Source of the DNA: an uncultured bacterium
GTDB taxonomy: Bacteria; Desulfobacterota; Binatia; UBA1149; CAITLU01
Length of the DNA: 57,873 nucleotides
Reading direction: 5' to 3'
Assembly: GCA_903893315.1 (NCBI GenBank)
Contig: CAITLU010000061.1
Location: forward strand, 1 to 57,873
The position numbers and the translations under genes were made by a program. Below the pieces are notes generated by a model. The model ran no database searches. It saw nothing but the letters and a program-made list of their open reading frames with translations, and was not told the DNA's origin. Below, piece after piece: positions 44,213-53,742 of this stretch. Each line of letters starts with the position of its first letter. The stretch's first letter is position 1.

Positions 44213-45684
44213 CGGGTTGTTCCTGCTGCTGCGGCGTCGGCGCGGTCGGCGCCGGCCGTGTTCGTTTCGAGTTTGTCGTCTGCGGCCTGCGCCGGTGCGG
44301 AGCGTTGCCTGGCGGTTCCCATCCATCGCGCCGCAGCCGCGGCCGTCAGGACGGCGAAGAAAGGCAGCAGAGCCGCGGCCGGAATGCGTCGCGTGTCGTT
44401 GGGCATCGCCGTCCACGCCAGCGGCAGGGCCTGGAGGATCGCGGCGACGAGCAGCCACAGCGCGGGCGCATCGCGCGCCGCCAGAAGCGCGACGATCGCG
44501 ATCACGGCTACCAATGCAGCGCCTTCACCTATCGTCCTGCGCGGCGTCTCCCAGTACACGCGGGAGACGCCATAGCCCAGACGCCGGGCGGCATCGACTA
44601 CCGAGTGGTCATCCCAGTACGTCGACCAGGAGTAGCGCGGCGGGCCGGGCAGATGCGCGTCCTGGTAATCGTCGACCCACAGGTAATTGTTGAGGTAGCC
44701 GTGATAGACGGGGTTGCCCGTGTAGATCAGGCGCGGAACCCAGCTTGGCGAGGCGACGACGAGAAACAGGGCGATGGCGGCGCCGTACTTGAGCAGCGGC
44801 AGCATCGGGCGCTCGGCCGCGTCGTCTTCGTCGGATTCGGGTTCGCCGCCTTGCGGCCGGCCTTCGTCCTCGTGATCTGCTTGCTCCGCGGCGCGTAGTT
44901 CGCGGACGTCCGAGGCGATCATCACGATGCCCAGCGCCGCCGCGAGAAAAATCCCGTTGACTCGTGTCAGGTAGGCCAGCGCCGCCAGCGCCGCGAACAT
45001 CAACAGAGCGCCGAACCCTTTGCGCTTCAGATAGGCGAGGCCGACGCCGACTGTCGCGGTCGCGATCAGTACGTAAAGCGGTTCCGTCAGAAGGCGCTCT
45101 GTGGCGATGTCGAATAGAAAGTCGGCTTGATAGATGATCCCCGCCGCCAGTGCGCCGCCGAGCGCGCTCGCGCACACCCAGGTTCCCACCGCGAAAGCGG
45201 CCCAGAGCGTGGCGATGACGAAGAGCAGGTTGACCTTGGCCAGGGCCGGCGCTCCCGAAAGCCCCGCGGCTTCGGCCACCGCGAGAACGACCGGATAGGC
45301 CGGCTGGCGGTGGGCGCGGTCGGCGGATTCACCGCCGCCCGGCGCGACGAAGCTCATCGAAAAGTCGCCGTCGCGAAAATCGTCGGCGATGTCGAGGTAG
45401 TGCTGGCTGTCGTCGGACAGCAACTGCCGAATGCCGACCAGCGTCGAGGAAACCTCTTCTATGTACGACACGCCCCTGTGCCACAGCGAAGCCGACATCA
45501 GGACAACCAGCAAGGCCGAGATCAGACCCGGCCTGGTGCGCAGCGTCAGGCCGATGCCCGCCAGGAGTTTTAGCGCTGAAAGTCGCACCGCCTCAGTATA
45601 AAGACGGGCGCTCGTGGATGCAGCCTGAACTCGCGACAAAGACTGCTGCGCGGCCGGTGCGCGGTGATTGGGCTTCGAGTTCAC
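44209..45684 (-). CDS. GT-C-like membrane glycosyltransferase
   Basis: 491 residues with eight to ten hydrophobic segments. After the first membrane helix comes SDDSQHYLDIADDFRDGDF, an acidic loop, and then RQPAYPVVLAVAEA, the 'R.P.YP' feature of GT39/ArnT/PMT-like transferases that use lipid-linked sugars. A charged, Glu-rich cytoplasmic loop lies near residue 270. The tail is disordered and Ala-rich. Its role is probably transfer of sugar to a periplasmic glycan or lipid. The start ATG overlaps the uracil-DNA glycosylase stop by 4 nt (45681-45684), and the stop overlaps the methyltransferase-like start by 4 nt. Confidence 0.82.
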   Translation of the reverse strand: MNSKPNHRAPAAQQSLSRVQAASTSARLYTEAVRLSALKLLAGIGLTLRTRPGLISALLVVLMSASLWHRGVSYIEEVSSTLVGIRQLLSDDSQHYLDIADDFRDGDFSMSFVAPGGGESADRAHRQPAYPVVLAVAEAAGLSGAPALAKVNLLFVIATLWAAFAVGTWVCASALGGALAAGIIYQADFLFDIATERLLTEPLYVLIATATVGVGLAYLKRKGFGALLMFAALAALAYLTRVNGIFLAAALGIVMIASDVRELRAAEQADHEDEGRPQGGEPESDEDDAAERPMLPLLKYGAAIALFLVVASPSWVPRLIYTGNPVYHGYLNNYLWVDDYQDAHLPGPPRYSWSTYWDDHSVVDAARRLGYGVSRVYWETPRRTIGEGAALVAVIAIVALLAARDAPALWLLVAAILQALPLAWTAMPNDTRRIPAAALLPFFAVLTAAAAARWMGTARQRSAPAQAADDKLETNTAGADRADAAAAGTTR

Positions 45685-46415
45685 CGCTGCGCTTTCAACT
45701 CAACGCCGAGCGAGCCGAGTGCTCGTTCGGCGCTGCCGGCCCAGTCACGGTTGGCGGCGGGGTTGGCCGGACTCGGATGCGGAATCGAGCCGCTGACCAC
45801 CTCTATAGATCCGAGCTGCGGCCTTACGGCTTCGATGCGTTCGGCGGCGAAGCGTCCGATGCCTATCACGAAGCGGGGCCGCAGCAGCGAAACTGCGGCG
45901 GCGAGCGCGCGGTCGCAAAGTGGAAACAGCGCCGCTCTCTGCGCCGGCGTCAGTTTGTCCGGCGTACGATTGCGGCCGCTCTCTTCGACAAACAGCAAGG
46001 GGCAGTAGTTGAGAACGAAGAAGCGCGCGAAGAAGCTTTGCGGCTGCACGAAGCGCGAGCGCGCCCAGCCCCACAGCCGTGCGCCGCTGACTTCGGCGCG
46101 CGGGCAGGCGAAGCCCTGCACCGGCCGCGCTGGATGCTCGCGAGGAGGCTTGCCGACAGCGACCTCGATGCCGAGCCAGTCCCTGACCGACGCGACGTGT
46201 CCGAACGGAACTCCGGTCTGGGCCATTCCGAACGGGCCGGGATTCATGCCTACCAGCAGAACCTCTTTGTCGCCGGCGCCGTAACGATCGCAATAGGCGG
46301 CGTAACCAGCACGGGCGTAGACCAGCGGGTTGTAGACCGCGGCCACCGGCGGGCCGAAGCGAAGAGGATCGAGGTCGCGTGCGAGTTCGTCCGCGATGTC
46401 GAGCAGCGCGGACAC
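45681..46415 (-). CDS. SMUG1-type single-strand-selective uracil-DNA glycosylase
   Basis: About 244 residues from a GTG at 46415, 5 nt after the LLM stop. The active-site segment VGMNPGPFGMAQTGVPFG (about residues 55-72) is nearly identical to that of SMUG1, and the second motif HPSPANP with the catalytic-loop His lies near residue 219. It removes uracil and oxidised pyrimidines from DNA for base-excision repair. Bacterial SMUG1 is less common than Ung. The family is clear. It sits, oddly, in an operon with membrane and secreted proteins. Confidence 0.95.
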   Translation of the reverse strand: MSALLDIADELARDLDPLRFGPPVAAVYNPLVYARAGYAAYCDRYGAGDKEVLLVGMNPGPFGMAQTGVPFGHVASVRDWLGIEVAVGKPPREHPARPVQGFACPRAEVSGARLWGWARSRFVQPQSFFARFFVLNYCPLLFVEESGRNRTPDKLTPAQRAALFPLCDRALAAAVSLLRPRFVIGIGRFAAERIEAVRPQLGSIEVVSGSIPHPSPANPAANRDWAGSAERALGSLGVELKAQR

Positions 46416-46420
46416 GCTCG

Positions 46421-47317
46421 TCAGGCCTTGGTCGTGTGTCCGTTCTTTGCCGGAGCGAAGGCCTCCAGGACGCGCCAGTCCGGCAACGGCAGGCCGTCGG
46501 GGTGCATAGGCTGTATGCACACCTGATCGGCGCCGGCATCGATGTGGGCCTGAATACGGGCTTCTATGGCCTTCTCGTCACCCCACGCGACCACTGCGTC
46601 AATCAGACGGTCGCTGCCCATGTTCTCGAAATCGGCGTCGACGAATCCGAAGCGCTCGAGGTTGCGGCGATAGTTGGGCAGGCCCAGGTACATGGCCAGG
46701 GTCTGGCGCGCGACGGCTCTGGCTTTGGTTGCGTCGGTCTGGAGCAGCACTTTCTGTTCGGTGCAGATCCAGGCTTCGGGACCGACGATGTTACGGGTGA
46801 AAGCGGTGTGTTCGGGCGGCACCAGATAGGGATGTACGCCTTTGGTTCTGGTGGCCGCCAGGGCCAGCATTCTGGGGTGCAGGGCGCCGACGACGATCGG
46901 CACCGCTTCGCTCGGAGGGAACGATGAGTAGGGCGCGCGATCCATCGCGTCCAGGTATTCGCGCATGAACGTGTAGGGCCGATCCCAGGAGTGTCCGCGA
47001 AGACCCTGCACCAACGGTTGATGCGAGACGCCGATTCCGAGCAGGAAGCGACCGCCGGATTGTTCGGCCAGGGTCTTGGCTCCGTTGGCCATCGTCATCG
47101 CGTCGCGCGCGTAAATGTTGGCGATGCCGCTGGCCACCACCAAGGTCGAGGTCGAGGCGAGCAGCCACGCGGCGGACGCGAACACTTCGCGTCCGACAGC
47201 TTCGGGAATCCACAGCGTGCCGTAGCCGAGCTTTTCGATCCGCCGGGCCGCGTCTGCCGCGTCCGCTGCCGACATCGCGTCGAGAAAACACCAGGCCCCG
47301 AGCTTTGCGAGTTGCAT
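46421..47317 (-). CDS. LLM-class F420-dependent oxidoreductase
   Basis: About 298 residues from the ATG at 47317, with AAGGAG upstream. The N-terminus KLGAWCFLD, then RIEKLGYGTLWIPEAVGRE, and GGRFLLGIGVSHQP are features of the MSMEG_4141-type F420-dependent LLM family. It probably performs hydride transfer on a small organic substrate with coenzyme F420 or FMN. No F420 biosynthesis gene is in the window. It heads the four-gene - strand operon. Confidence 0.9.
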   Translation of the reverse strand: MQLAKLGAWCFLDAMSAADAADAARRIEKLGYGTLWIPEAVGREVFASAAWLLASTSTLVVASGIANIYARDAMTMANGAKTLAEQSGGRFLLGIGVSHQPLVQGLRGHSWDRPYTFMREYLDAMDRAPYSSFPPSEAVPIVVGALHPRMLALAATRTKGVHPYLVPPEHTAFTRNIVGPEAWICTEQKVLLQTDATKARAVARQTLAMYLGLPNYRRNLERFGFVDADFENMGSDRLIDAVVAWGDEKAIEARIQAHIDAGADQVCIQPMHPDGLPLPDWRVLEAFAPAKNGHTTKA

Positions 47318-47545
47318 ATCTGTCGTCTCCTTCAAGAGTTGGCCGACGGGTCGCTCATGCGGTGAGCGCCTGTCGAGCCTAAAACGCGGCCGAGTATGAC
47401 GGGGCGCGCCGACGGGGCAAGGCCGCCGGTGCAGTTGCTCGGAGCTGACTGCGGCAAAGGCCTTGTGCCGCCGCGGTCGCGAACGCCGCTCGTCGGCGTC
47501 TGCTTGCTTGCGGGTCGGCGAGGCCGGTGAGACAAGAACTCCCAC

Positions 47546-50185
47546 GTGCGTTGCCTGTGTAGATTGCGAGCCTTTGCCCTGGCGTTTTCCCCGTCACTGC
47601 TCGTGGTGATGGCGCTGTTGTGGGTACGCAGCCCGAGCCTCTATCTGGACGCGCTTGGAGTCGGCGGTGCGGTCGCTGCCGCACCGCCGGCCGTGTTCGG
47701 TGGCGCGGCGGTGTTGGCGCTGCTGGCTCTGTGGAACTCGCGCGTATCCGGCAACCGCGACCACGCACGTCTTGCGGCGCTTTATCTGACGATTGCGGCG
47801 CTGTGCGCGGTGGTGGTCGCATATCCGGCGATGTTGACGCCGGTGCCGGCGCTTCGTGTGTCGGGCCTCAATCTGCTTCGCGGACCGGCGCGGGCGCACG
47901 CCGATCTTGTGCTCGCGGCGCTGTTGTCGGCGCTGGCGTTGTCGCCGTCCGCGGTTGGTCTGGCCGGACTCCGCCGGGATTGGGCGATTCCTTCGGTGCT
48001 GGTTCCGGGAGCTGTCATCGGGGCGCTGGCCGCGTGGAACCGTCCTACCGGCTTGGAAGCCGCGATCGCGTACCTGCTGCTGGCGGCGACGCTGGCACTG
48101 TGGATGCTTCTCGACCTGCTCAAGGCGCGTGCTGCGCTCGAGGCCGGTGCACGAAGTGAACCCGAAGCAGCAGACGCGGGTCGTTCGGTGCGCGTGCTCT
48201 GGTGGCGGCCGGGTGAGCGCGGGCGGTTCCTGATCGGGATCTCGCTGTGCTGCGCGGTCGCGGTCTGGCTTACGTGGCCGAGCTGGGGTCCCGGGATCAT
48301 CATGAACCTGGATGCACCGCGCCACCTGTTGCGCTCGAAGATCATGGCGGAGATGTTTCTGCCCGCCGGTCATGTCGACGGTTGGTCACCGTATTGGTAT
48401 CTCGGCGCGCAGCTGTTCCTGTTTCAGTCGTACGGTTATTTCCTGCTGATCGGCGCGACAACCGATCTGCTCGACGGCTGGGTCGGGCTCCACGAAGTTT
48501 TTAAGTTCTTCTACATGCTGCCGATCGTGTTGCTGCCGGCTGCGGTGGCGTGGCTGGCACGCGGCCTCGGCACCAACCGCCGCGCAGCGTTGGCGGCGGC
48601 GTTCGCTTCTTTGTTTCTCGGTTCCACGGTGGGGTACGGGATTCCCGGGATCTACGGTACCGGACTCCTGCTCCAGGGCGTGGGCGTCGTGTTGTTCGCG
48701 CTGATTGTGCCGTTGGTGTTCGACGCGCTCGACGGCAAGCGGCGCGCTGCGTGGACGGCGGCGCTGCTGCTCGGCGTAATCCTCGTCACCCATCTCATCA
48801 CTGGAGCCTATGTGCTGGCGACGGCGGGAGTGCTGGCGCTCGGGACCGCCATTTCGCGTCGCACGGTGGCTCCGCTCGTGACTTACGTCGCCTTGGCGAT
48901 CGCCGCGCTGCTGCTGTCGGCCCACGCTCTGTTCCCGAGTCTCGAATTAAGGTACCTCGCCGGCGCGGTGGTCGGGTGGAGCGGTGCGGAGGCGGGTTTC
49001 GTGCGCTTCCTCACGAGTTGGAGCGTCGGCCCGGGCTGGTTCGTGGTGCCGGCTTTTCTCGCGGCGTTGGCGGCGATCGTGCGCAGGCGCGGACGTCTGG
49101 CAGTGGCTGCGCTGTTGCTCTTCGGTACCGCGTTGGCGGCGACGTCGACCCGGTCGCCGCTGGAGCCCGCCATTGCAACCAAGCTCGTCGGGTTCCTGCT
49201 GCGTCCGCGAGCACTTCCCTATGCGATCGTCCTGCTCGCCGTATTCGTCGGTGTTGCCTTCGACGCGGTGCTCGCTCGCATAGCGTCGGTCCCACGTGGC
49301 ACGTCGTGCGATGCAATTGATGAACCCACTGTGTGGCCATGGCGAACCGCAGCGTCCATGGTGGTCTGCGTTGCCTTCGTGTTCGGTGGTCTGACCGAAC
49401 TGGCCTCGCTGCGCTCGGTGGTCGTGGTCGACTCTCCGCTTCAGTCGCGCGACCACGATGATTACGCGCAACTGGCTCTGTGGCTGCGCGCCAATGTCGC
49501 GTCACCGGCCATCGTCGAGATCGAGCGTCGCGGGCTCGAGTCTTCCCGGATAGGAGGCGTGCGCAGCGTGATCAGCCTGCTGAACCTCGATACCGGTCTG
49601 TTCACGTTGGGCGGAGATCAGGCCGAACTGACTCGGGCGGATTCCAGAACTCGGATGCTGCGGGCCGGCGGGCTGGCCGCCAACGCCGAAGAGTCGGCGC
49701 GTATTCTTCGCTCCTACGGGGTCTCTTACGTGATCGCCACCGATGCGATTGCGCGCCAGCGGCTGGGCGCCAGCGGCGAGTATCAGCGTGTCTACGAGAA
49801 CCGCACGGTAGCAGTCTACCGGGTGCGTAACTCGGGCGCGTGGTTGACCGGATACGGGATCGAGAGCGGGAGCTTTGAGTTCGCTCCGGAGCATCTGCGC
49901 TGGCAGGTGTCAGCGCAGGGCACCGGGCTGCTGGAAGCGAACGTGGCCGTCAGCTGGCACCCGAACTGGCAGGTGCTGGTGGATGGCGTGGCGGTCGAGG
50001 CGATCGCGTCGCCCGAGCATCTCATCTCGTTCGCGGTAGCGGCCGGCGTCCACAGCGTGGACCTGCTCTACATTCGACGCCGGTCCGAGCACATCTACGA
50101 GCTGATTTCGCTGGCGGCCCTGTTGTGCGTGGCCGCAGGTCTGGCCGGTACTCTGTTCGGATCGCGAGTGCGCCTCTTTCGCTAA
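47546..50185 (+). CDS. Large polytopic membrane protein, PTPS-related/GT-C-like
   Basis: 879 residues, starting GTG at 47546. There are about 14 hydrophobic segments followed by a soluble C-terminal domain. The stretch around residues 265-300 (HLLRSKIMAEMFLPAG, then WSPYWYLGAQLFLFQSYG) matches the membrane '6-pyruvoyl-tetrahydropterin synthase-related' family (PF10131), which are probable GT-C-type sugar transferases, not pterin enzymes. The C-terminal part (about 650-860) looks like a periplasmic beta-rich domain. It is likely to act in envelope glycan or lipid assembly. The next gene begins about 60 nt downstream on the same strand. Confidence 0.78.
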   Translation: MRCLCRLRAFALAFSPSLLVVMALLWVRSPSLYLDALGVGGAVAAAPPAVFGGAAVLALLALWNSRVSGNRDHARLAALYLTIAALCAVVVAYPAMLTPVPALRVSGLNLLRGPARAHADLVLAALLSALALSPSAVGLAGLRRDWAIPSVLVPGAVIGALAAWNRPTGLEAAIAYLLLAATLALWMLLDLLKARAALEAGARSEPEAADAGRSVRVLWWRPGERGRFLIGISLCCAVAVWLTWPSWGPGIIMNLDAPRHLLRSKIMAEMFLPAGHVDGWSPYWYLGAQLFLFQSYGYFLLIGATTDLLDGWVGLHEVFKFFYMLPIVLLPAAVAWLARGLGTNRRAALAAAFASLFLGSTVGYGIPGIYGTGLLLQGVGVVLFALIVPLVFDALDGKRRAAWTAALLLGVILVTHLITGAYVLATAGVLALGTAISRRTVAPLVTYVALAIAALLLSAHALFPSLELRYLAGAVVGWSGAEAGFVRFLTSWSVGPGWFVVPAFLAALAAIVRRRGRLAVAALLLFGTALAATSTRSPLEPAIATKLVGFLLRPRALPYAIVLLAVFVGVAFDAVLARIASVPRGTSCDAIDEPTVWPWRTAASMVVCVAFVFGGLTELASLRSVVVVDSPLQSRDHDDYAQLALWLRANVASPAIVEIERRGLESSRIGGVRSVISLLNLDTGLFTLGGDQAELTRADSRTRMLRAGGLAANAEESARILRSYGVSYVIATDAIARQRLGASGEYQRVYENRTVAVYRVRNSGAWLTGYGIESGSFEFAPEHLRWQVSAQGTGLLEANVAVSWHPNWQVLVDGVAVEAIASPEHLISFAVAAGVHSVDLLYIRRRSEHIYELISLAALLCVAAGLAGTLFGSRVRLFR

Positions 50186-50243
50186 CCTCGCAGCGCAGCT
50201 ACAACGACGACATAGCTGCCGGATGTTTCGCGGAGGTACTTTG

Positions 50244-51839
50244 ATGTTGCGACCCGATAGATTTCGAGACCCCGTCCGTGATCATTACGACGTCGTTGTC
50301 GTCGGGGCGGGGATGGGCGGCCTGGTGGCGGCTTCGTTGCTGGCCCGCGCCGGACAGCGGGTGCTGGTTCTCGACGGACATTACGTGCCGGGCGGCAACG
50401 CCAGTGTCTTTCGTCGCAAGGACTACGAATTCGACGTCGGTATCCACTACCTCGGCGATTGCGCACCGGGCGGGTTGATCCCGCGGATTCTGGAGTCCTG
50501 CGGCGCCGACGTGCGCTTCCTGCCGATGGACGCCGACTTCGAGCAGCTGACGTTTCCCGATATGGAGTTCAGCATTCCTCGCGACCGCGACGAGTTCGAG
50601 CGGCGGCTGCTCGAGCGTTTTCCCGCCGAGGCGCGCGGGATCCGGCGTTATATCCGCTTCCTCGAGCAGGCTGATCGCATGACCGAGTTGCGTCTGGAGG
50701 AGCCGGCGTTGCGTACGCTGTGGACGTTGCTCCGTTCGCCGCTCCTGCTGCGCTACGCGAACTCGACCTTCGGCCGCTTCATGGACTCCTGCACCAAGGA
50801 TCCGAGGCTGCGGTCGATCATGGCTTCGCAGCATGGCACCTACACAGTCGCCCCGGGCGAGGTGTCGTCGGTACTTCACGCGGGTTTGCAGAACCACTAT
50901 TTCACCAACGGCGGCTGGTATCCCGAAGGCGGAGCTCAGGTGGTGGCCGATCGCCTCGCAGATGCGGTGGAAGACCGCGGCGGCCAGATCCGGCTGCGTT
51001 CCCACGTCGAAAAGATCGACGTCAAGGACGGCGCGGTGTGCGGCGTGACCTTCAGCAACAAGCATCTCGGTCGCCGTCAGGTCGGCGCCGGGCTCGTGAT
51101 CAGCAACGCCGACCTCAAACGAACGGTGTTCGAACTGGTCGGCAGCGACAACTTTCCTGCTGCCTACGCCGAGCGTGTGCGCGGCTTCGAAATGGCGCTG
51201 CCGTTGTTCGTCGTCTATCTCGGTCTGGACATTCCAGCCGACCGGCTTCCTTACGGCAACGTCAACCGCTGGAGTTTCGGCAACTACGATTTCGACGGCG
51301 AGTACGCTCAATTGAAGGCCGGCAGCATCTCGGAGCATCCGTTCATCTACATCGCCACCGCTTCGTGCAAGGATCCCGGCAACTCCAAGTTGGCGCCGCC
51401 GGGGCACACCAACATGCAGGTCATGACCGCGGTACCGTCATCGCCGCAGTTCTGGGGTGTGACCGAAGAGCAGATTCGCGACGGCAGCTACCAGGCCAGC
51501 GAGCAGTATCGGGCGACCAAGGAGCGGGTTACGGCGATGGTTCTCGAAGAAGCAGAGCGTTTGGTGCCTGGGCTTCGCGAGCACGTCGTTTTCTGTGAGT
51601 CCGCGACGCCGATGACGCACACGCGTTACACCGGGTCCACTGCCGGCACGTCCTACGGCATTGCGGCCACGCCGGCCCAGTTCCTCACCAAGAGGCCGGG
51701 CGCGCGCACGCCGATAAAAGGTTTGTTGATGGCGGGGGCATCGATGCGCTCGGGGCACGGCATCGCCGGCTCGATGCTGTCGGGAGTTCACGCGGCGCGT
51801 GAAACTCTCGGCGAAAATCCTCTGCGCCGGGCGAAATAG
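50244..51839 (+). CDS. FAD-dependent phytoene-desaturase/retinol-saturase-like oxidoreductase
   Basis: About 531 residues from the ATG at 50244, chosen for GGAGG at 50232-50236; an in-frame ATG at 50223 has no such site. The FAD motif is VVVGAGMGG (residues 18-26) with VLVLDGHYVPGGNASVF after it. The C-terminal FAD motif region includes KGLLMAGASMRSGHGIAGS. It is of the CrtI/RetSat/amine-oxidase kind that desaturates or isomerises polyenes or related lipids. No phytoene synthase is nearby, so the substrate is unknown. It may share a transcript with the preceding membrane protein. Confidence 0.9.
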   Translation: MLRPDRFRDPVRDHYDVVVVGAGMGGLVAASLLARAGQRVLVLDGHYVPGGNASVFRRKDYEFDVGIHYLGDCAPGGLIPRILESCGADVRFLPMDADFEQLTFPDMEFSIPRDRDEFERRLLERFPAEARGIRRYIRFLEQADRMTELRLEEPALRTLWTLLRSPLLLRYANSTFGRFMDSCTKDPRLRSIMASQHGTYTVAPGEVSSVLHAGLQNHYFTNGGWYPEGGAQVVADRLADAVEDRGGQIRLRSHVEKIDVKDGAVCGVTFSNKHLGRRQVGAGLVISNADLKRTVFELVGSDNFPAAYAERVRGFEMALPLFVVYLGLDIPADRLPYGNVNRWSFGNYDFDGEYAQLKAGSISEHPFIYIATASCKDPGNSKLAPPGHTNMQVMTAVPSSPQFWGVTEEQIRDGSYQASEQYRATKERVTAMVLEEAERLVPGLREHVVFCESATPMTHTRYTGSTAGTSYGIAATPAQFLTKRPGARTPIKGLLMAGASMRSGHGIAGSMLSGVHAARETLGENPLRRAK

Positions 51840-51862
51840 ACGCGCAGGTCAAAGCTGCTCGG

Positions 51863-53515
51863 TCAGCGCTCGGCCTCGGCGGTAAGTGCTGCGGCTACCT
51901 CCCTCGTGGTCGCGTGCCAGGTGGCGCGGGACGTATCGATGAGGAAGCGTCTTGGTTGCGGCCAATCTTCGGCGAAAGCGCGCGGTGCTTCGAATTGCGC
52001 GCGCATCGCCGCGTAGAGTTCCGGTCCCGCATCGGAAGCGTCGCCGCCGCGCTTGGCGCGCTCGCTGAGCCTGGCCTGGGCGTCGCGTTCGTCGGCCGTC
52101 ACTTCGATGAGGCTGCACGGCGAGTTTTCACCCAAGGCCCAGGTTTGTGCCTCTGTGCGCCAGGCGCGCCTGGCATAGGTGGCATCGAGGATCACGGTGC
52201 GGCCTGATCGAACTACGGACCGAGCTTCCATGAGCATGTCCGCGTAGACCTGCGAGCGCCGCGCGTCTTCGTAGGCGCCGCTTCCGTGCGCCGCGCGCAG
52301 AGACTCGCTCGCTTCCAGGCCGGCGCGGGCCTTGCGCACGCGATCCGACGAGATCACCACGGCGCCGAGCAGATCGGCCAGAGCCTCGGCGACCGTGGTC
52401 TTGCCGCTGCCTATCATTCCGCACACGAGCAACGTGGCTCCCGGGCGACGCGCAGTCAGCAGTTCGATCCCGAGATCGAGGTGACGCCTGGCGCTGGAAG
52501 CCGCACGCGAACGTCGCTCGGCGGACATCGACACGTCGCCGGCGACCACGGCGGCCACTTTGGCGCGGACCAGCGCGCGAAATCCGGCGAAGTAATCGAC
52601 CACGCTGAAAAGGTGGAAATCGTCGCTGTCGCGCGCGTAACGGCCCAGGAAACGCGAAGCGAGGTCGGGGTATCCGCGGTAGGTGAGATCCATTGCCAGG
52701 AAGGCGACGTCGGAGGCGGCGTCGATGCGCCGGAAGTCTTCGTTGAACTCGAGGCAGTCGACGATGACCGGAGGCGAGTCGTCGGTCTCGAACCAGACGT
52801 GTTCGCTGTGGAGGTCGCCGTGCCCGTCTACGATTCGTCCGCGGCGCCGGCGTTCTTCGAACTCGGCGGAGTGCGCGGCCGCAAAGGCGGCGGCGAGATC
52901 GCGAGCCTCGCACACACGGTCGTGAGCGACGATGGACTGGTCGACGGGGAGCAGTGCGTCGAAGTTGGCGCGCGCCGGCGCCGTGGCGATTGCGAGCCAG
53001 TCCAGCGCCGGAAACGGCGCTGGTACGCCGAGACCCTGGGTCGCGTGGAACCTCGCCATGGTGGCGGCGACCGCATCGATTTGACTGGTCGTGGCGCTTC
53101 TCGCCGCCAGCAGAGTGTACAGGTCGCGGCCGGAAGGAAGGCGCCGCATGACGACGCAGTGTTCGACGACGCCCGAGTCGCCGCAGGGCGTATCGGTGTT
53201 GGCGCCGATCACGAAGCGCCCATTGTGGCCTCTCAGCGCGGCGACGCCGAGGTAGACGTCGGGAGCGAGTCGGCGGTTGAGTACAACCTCGCGCACGCAG
53301 TCCGCCGTGCGCTCGCTCGCCTTGGAGAAGTCGAGAAACGAGAGCTTGACCGGCCGCCTGAATTTGTAGGCACGCGCGCCGGTCAGGAATACGTGCGAGA
53401 TGTGCGTGTCTATGCGCTGGATGCCGGTGCTTGCGCTGGTGTCCAGAGGATATGCGGAAGCATCGGCCAGGCAGGCCAGCGCGTCGGAATCCATGGAGCC
53501 TCGTGGTGTCGTCAC
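51863..53515 (-). CDS. Aminoglycoside-phosphotransferase-like/P-loop kinase fusion
   Basis: About 550 residues from a GTG at 53515 with GAGG upstream; an ATG at 53494 is the alternative. The N-terminal two thirds are an APH/choline-kinase-like domain with YKFRRPVKLSFLDFS (lysine region) and VDGHGDLHSEHVWF followed by VIVDCLEF, the Brenner and DFG-like motifs. The C-terminal third is a separate AAA kinase with Walker A GMIGSGKTT near residue 365 and RTVILDATYARR. This two-domain protein is widespread but uncharacterised. It may act on a small molecule or nucleotide, and an antibiotic target is not implied. It converges with the CrtI-like gene 23 nt away. Confidence 0.92.
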   Translation of the reverse strand: MTTPRGSMDSDALACLADASAYPLDTSASTGIQRIDTHISHVFLTGARAYKFRRPVKLSFLDFSKASERTADCVREVVLNRRLAPDVYLGVAALRGHNGRFVIGANTDTPCGDSGVVEHCVVMRRLPSGRDLYTLLAARSATTSQIDAVAATMARFHATQGLGVPAPFPALDWLAIATAPARANFDALLPVDQSIVAHDRVCEARDLAAAFAAAHSAEFEERRRRGRIVDGHGDLHSEHVWFETDDSPPVIVDCLEFNEDFRRIDAASDVAFLAMDLTYRGYPDLASRFLGRYARDSDDFHLFSVVDYFAGFRALVRAKVAAVVAGDVSMSAERRSRAASSARRHLDLGIELLTARRPGATLLVCGMIGSGKTTVAEALADLLGAVVISSDRVRKARAGLEASESLRAAHGSGAYEDARRSQVYADMLMEARSVVRSGRTVILDATYARRAWRTEAQTWALGENSPCSLIEVTADERDAQARLSERAKRGGDASDAGPELYAAMRAQFEAPRAFAEDWPQPRRFLIDTSRATWHATTREVAAALTAEAER

Positions 53516-53742
53516 GTTTGGTCCTCGGGCCGTGCCGCGGTGAACATGAGCGGTCGCGTCGATGAAGTGCGGATGTGGCGTTGCGGACTTGCCTCTATAT
53601 GCTCGGCGGGCGCCACGGTGCAACGTACCCGAGTGCCTTTCGCCTGTAGGCGAGAGTTCGAGCCTTGAAAGCAGGGGGTATCTGCGGCCATAGTGGCGAC
53701 GCTTTTTCCGTACCTGTTGTGCGGGAATCGTCGGGAGGGGAG

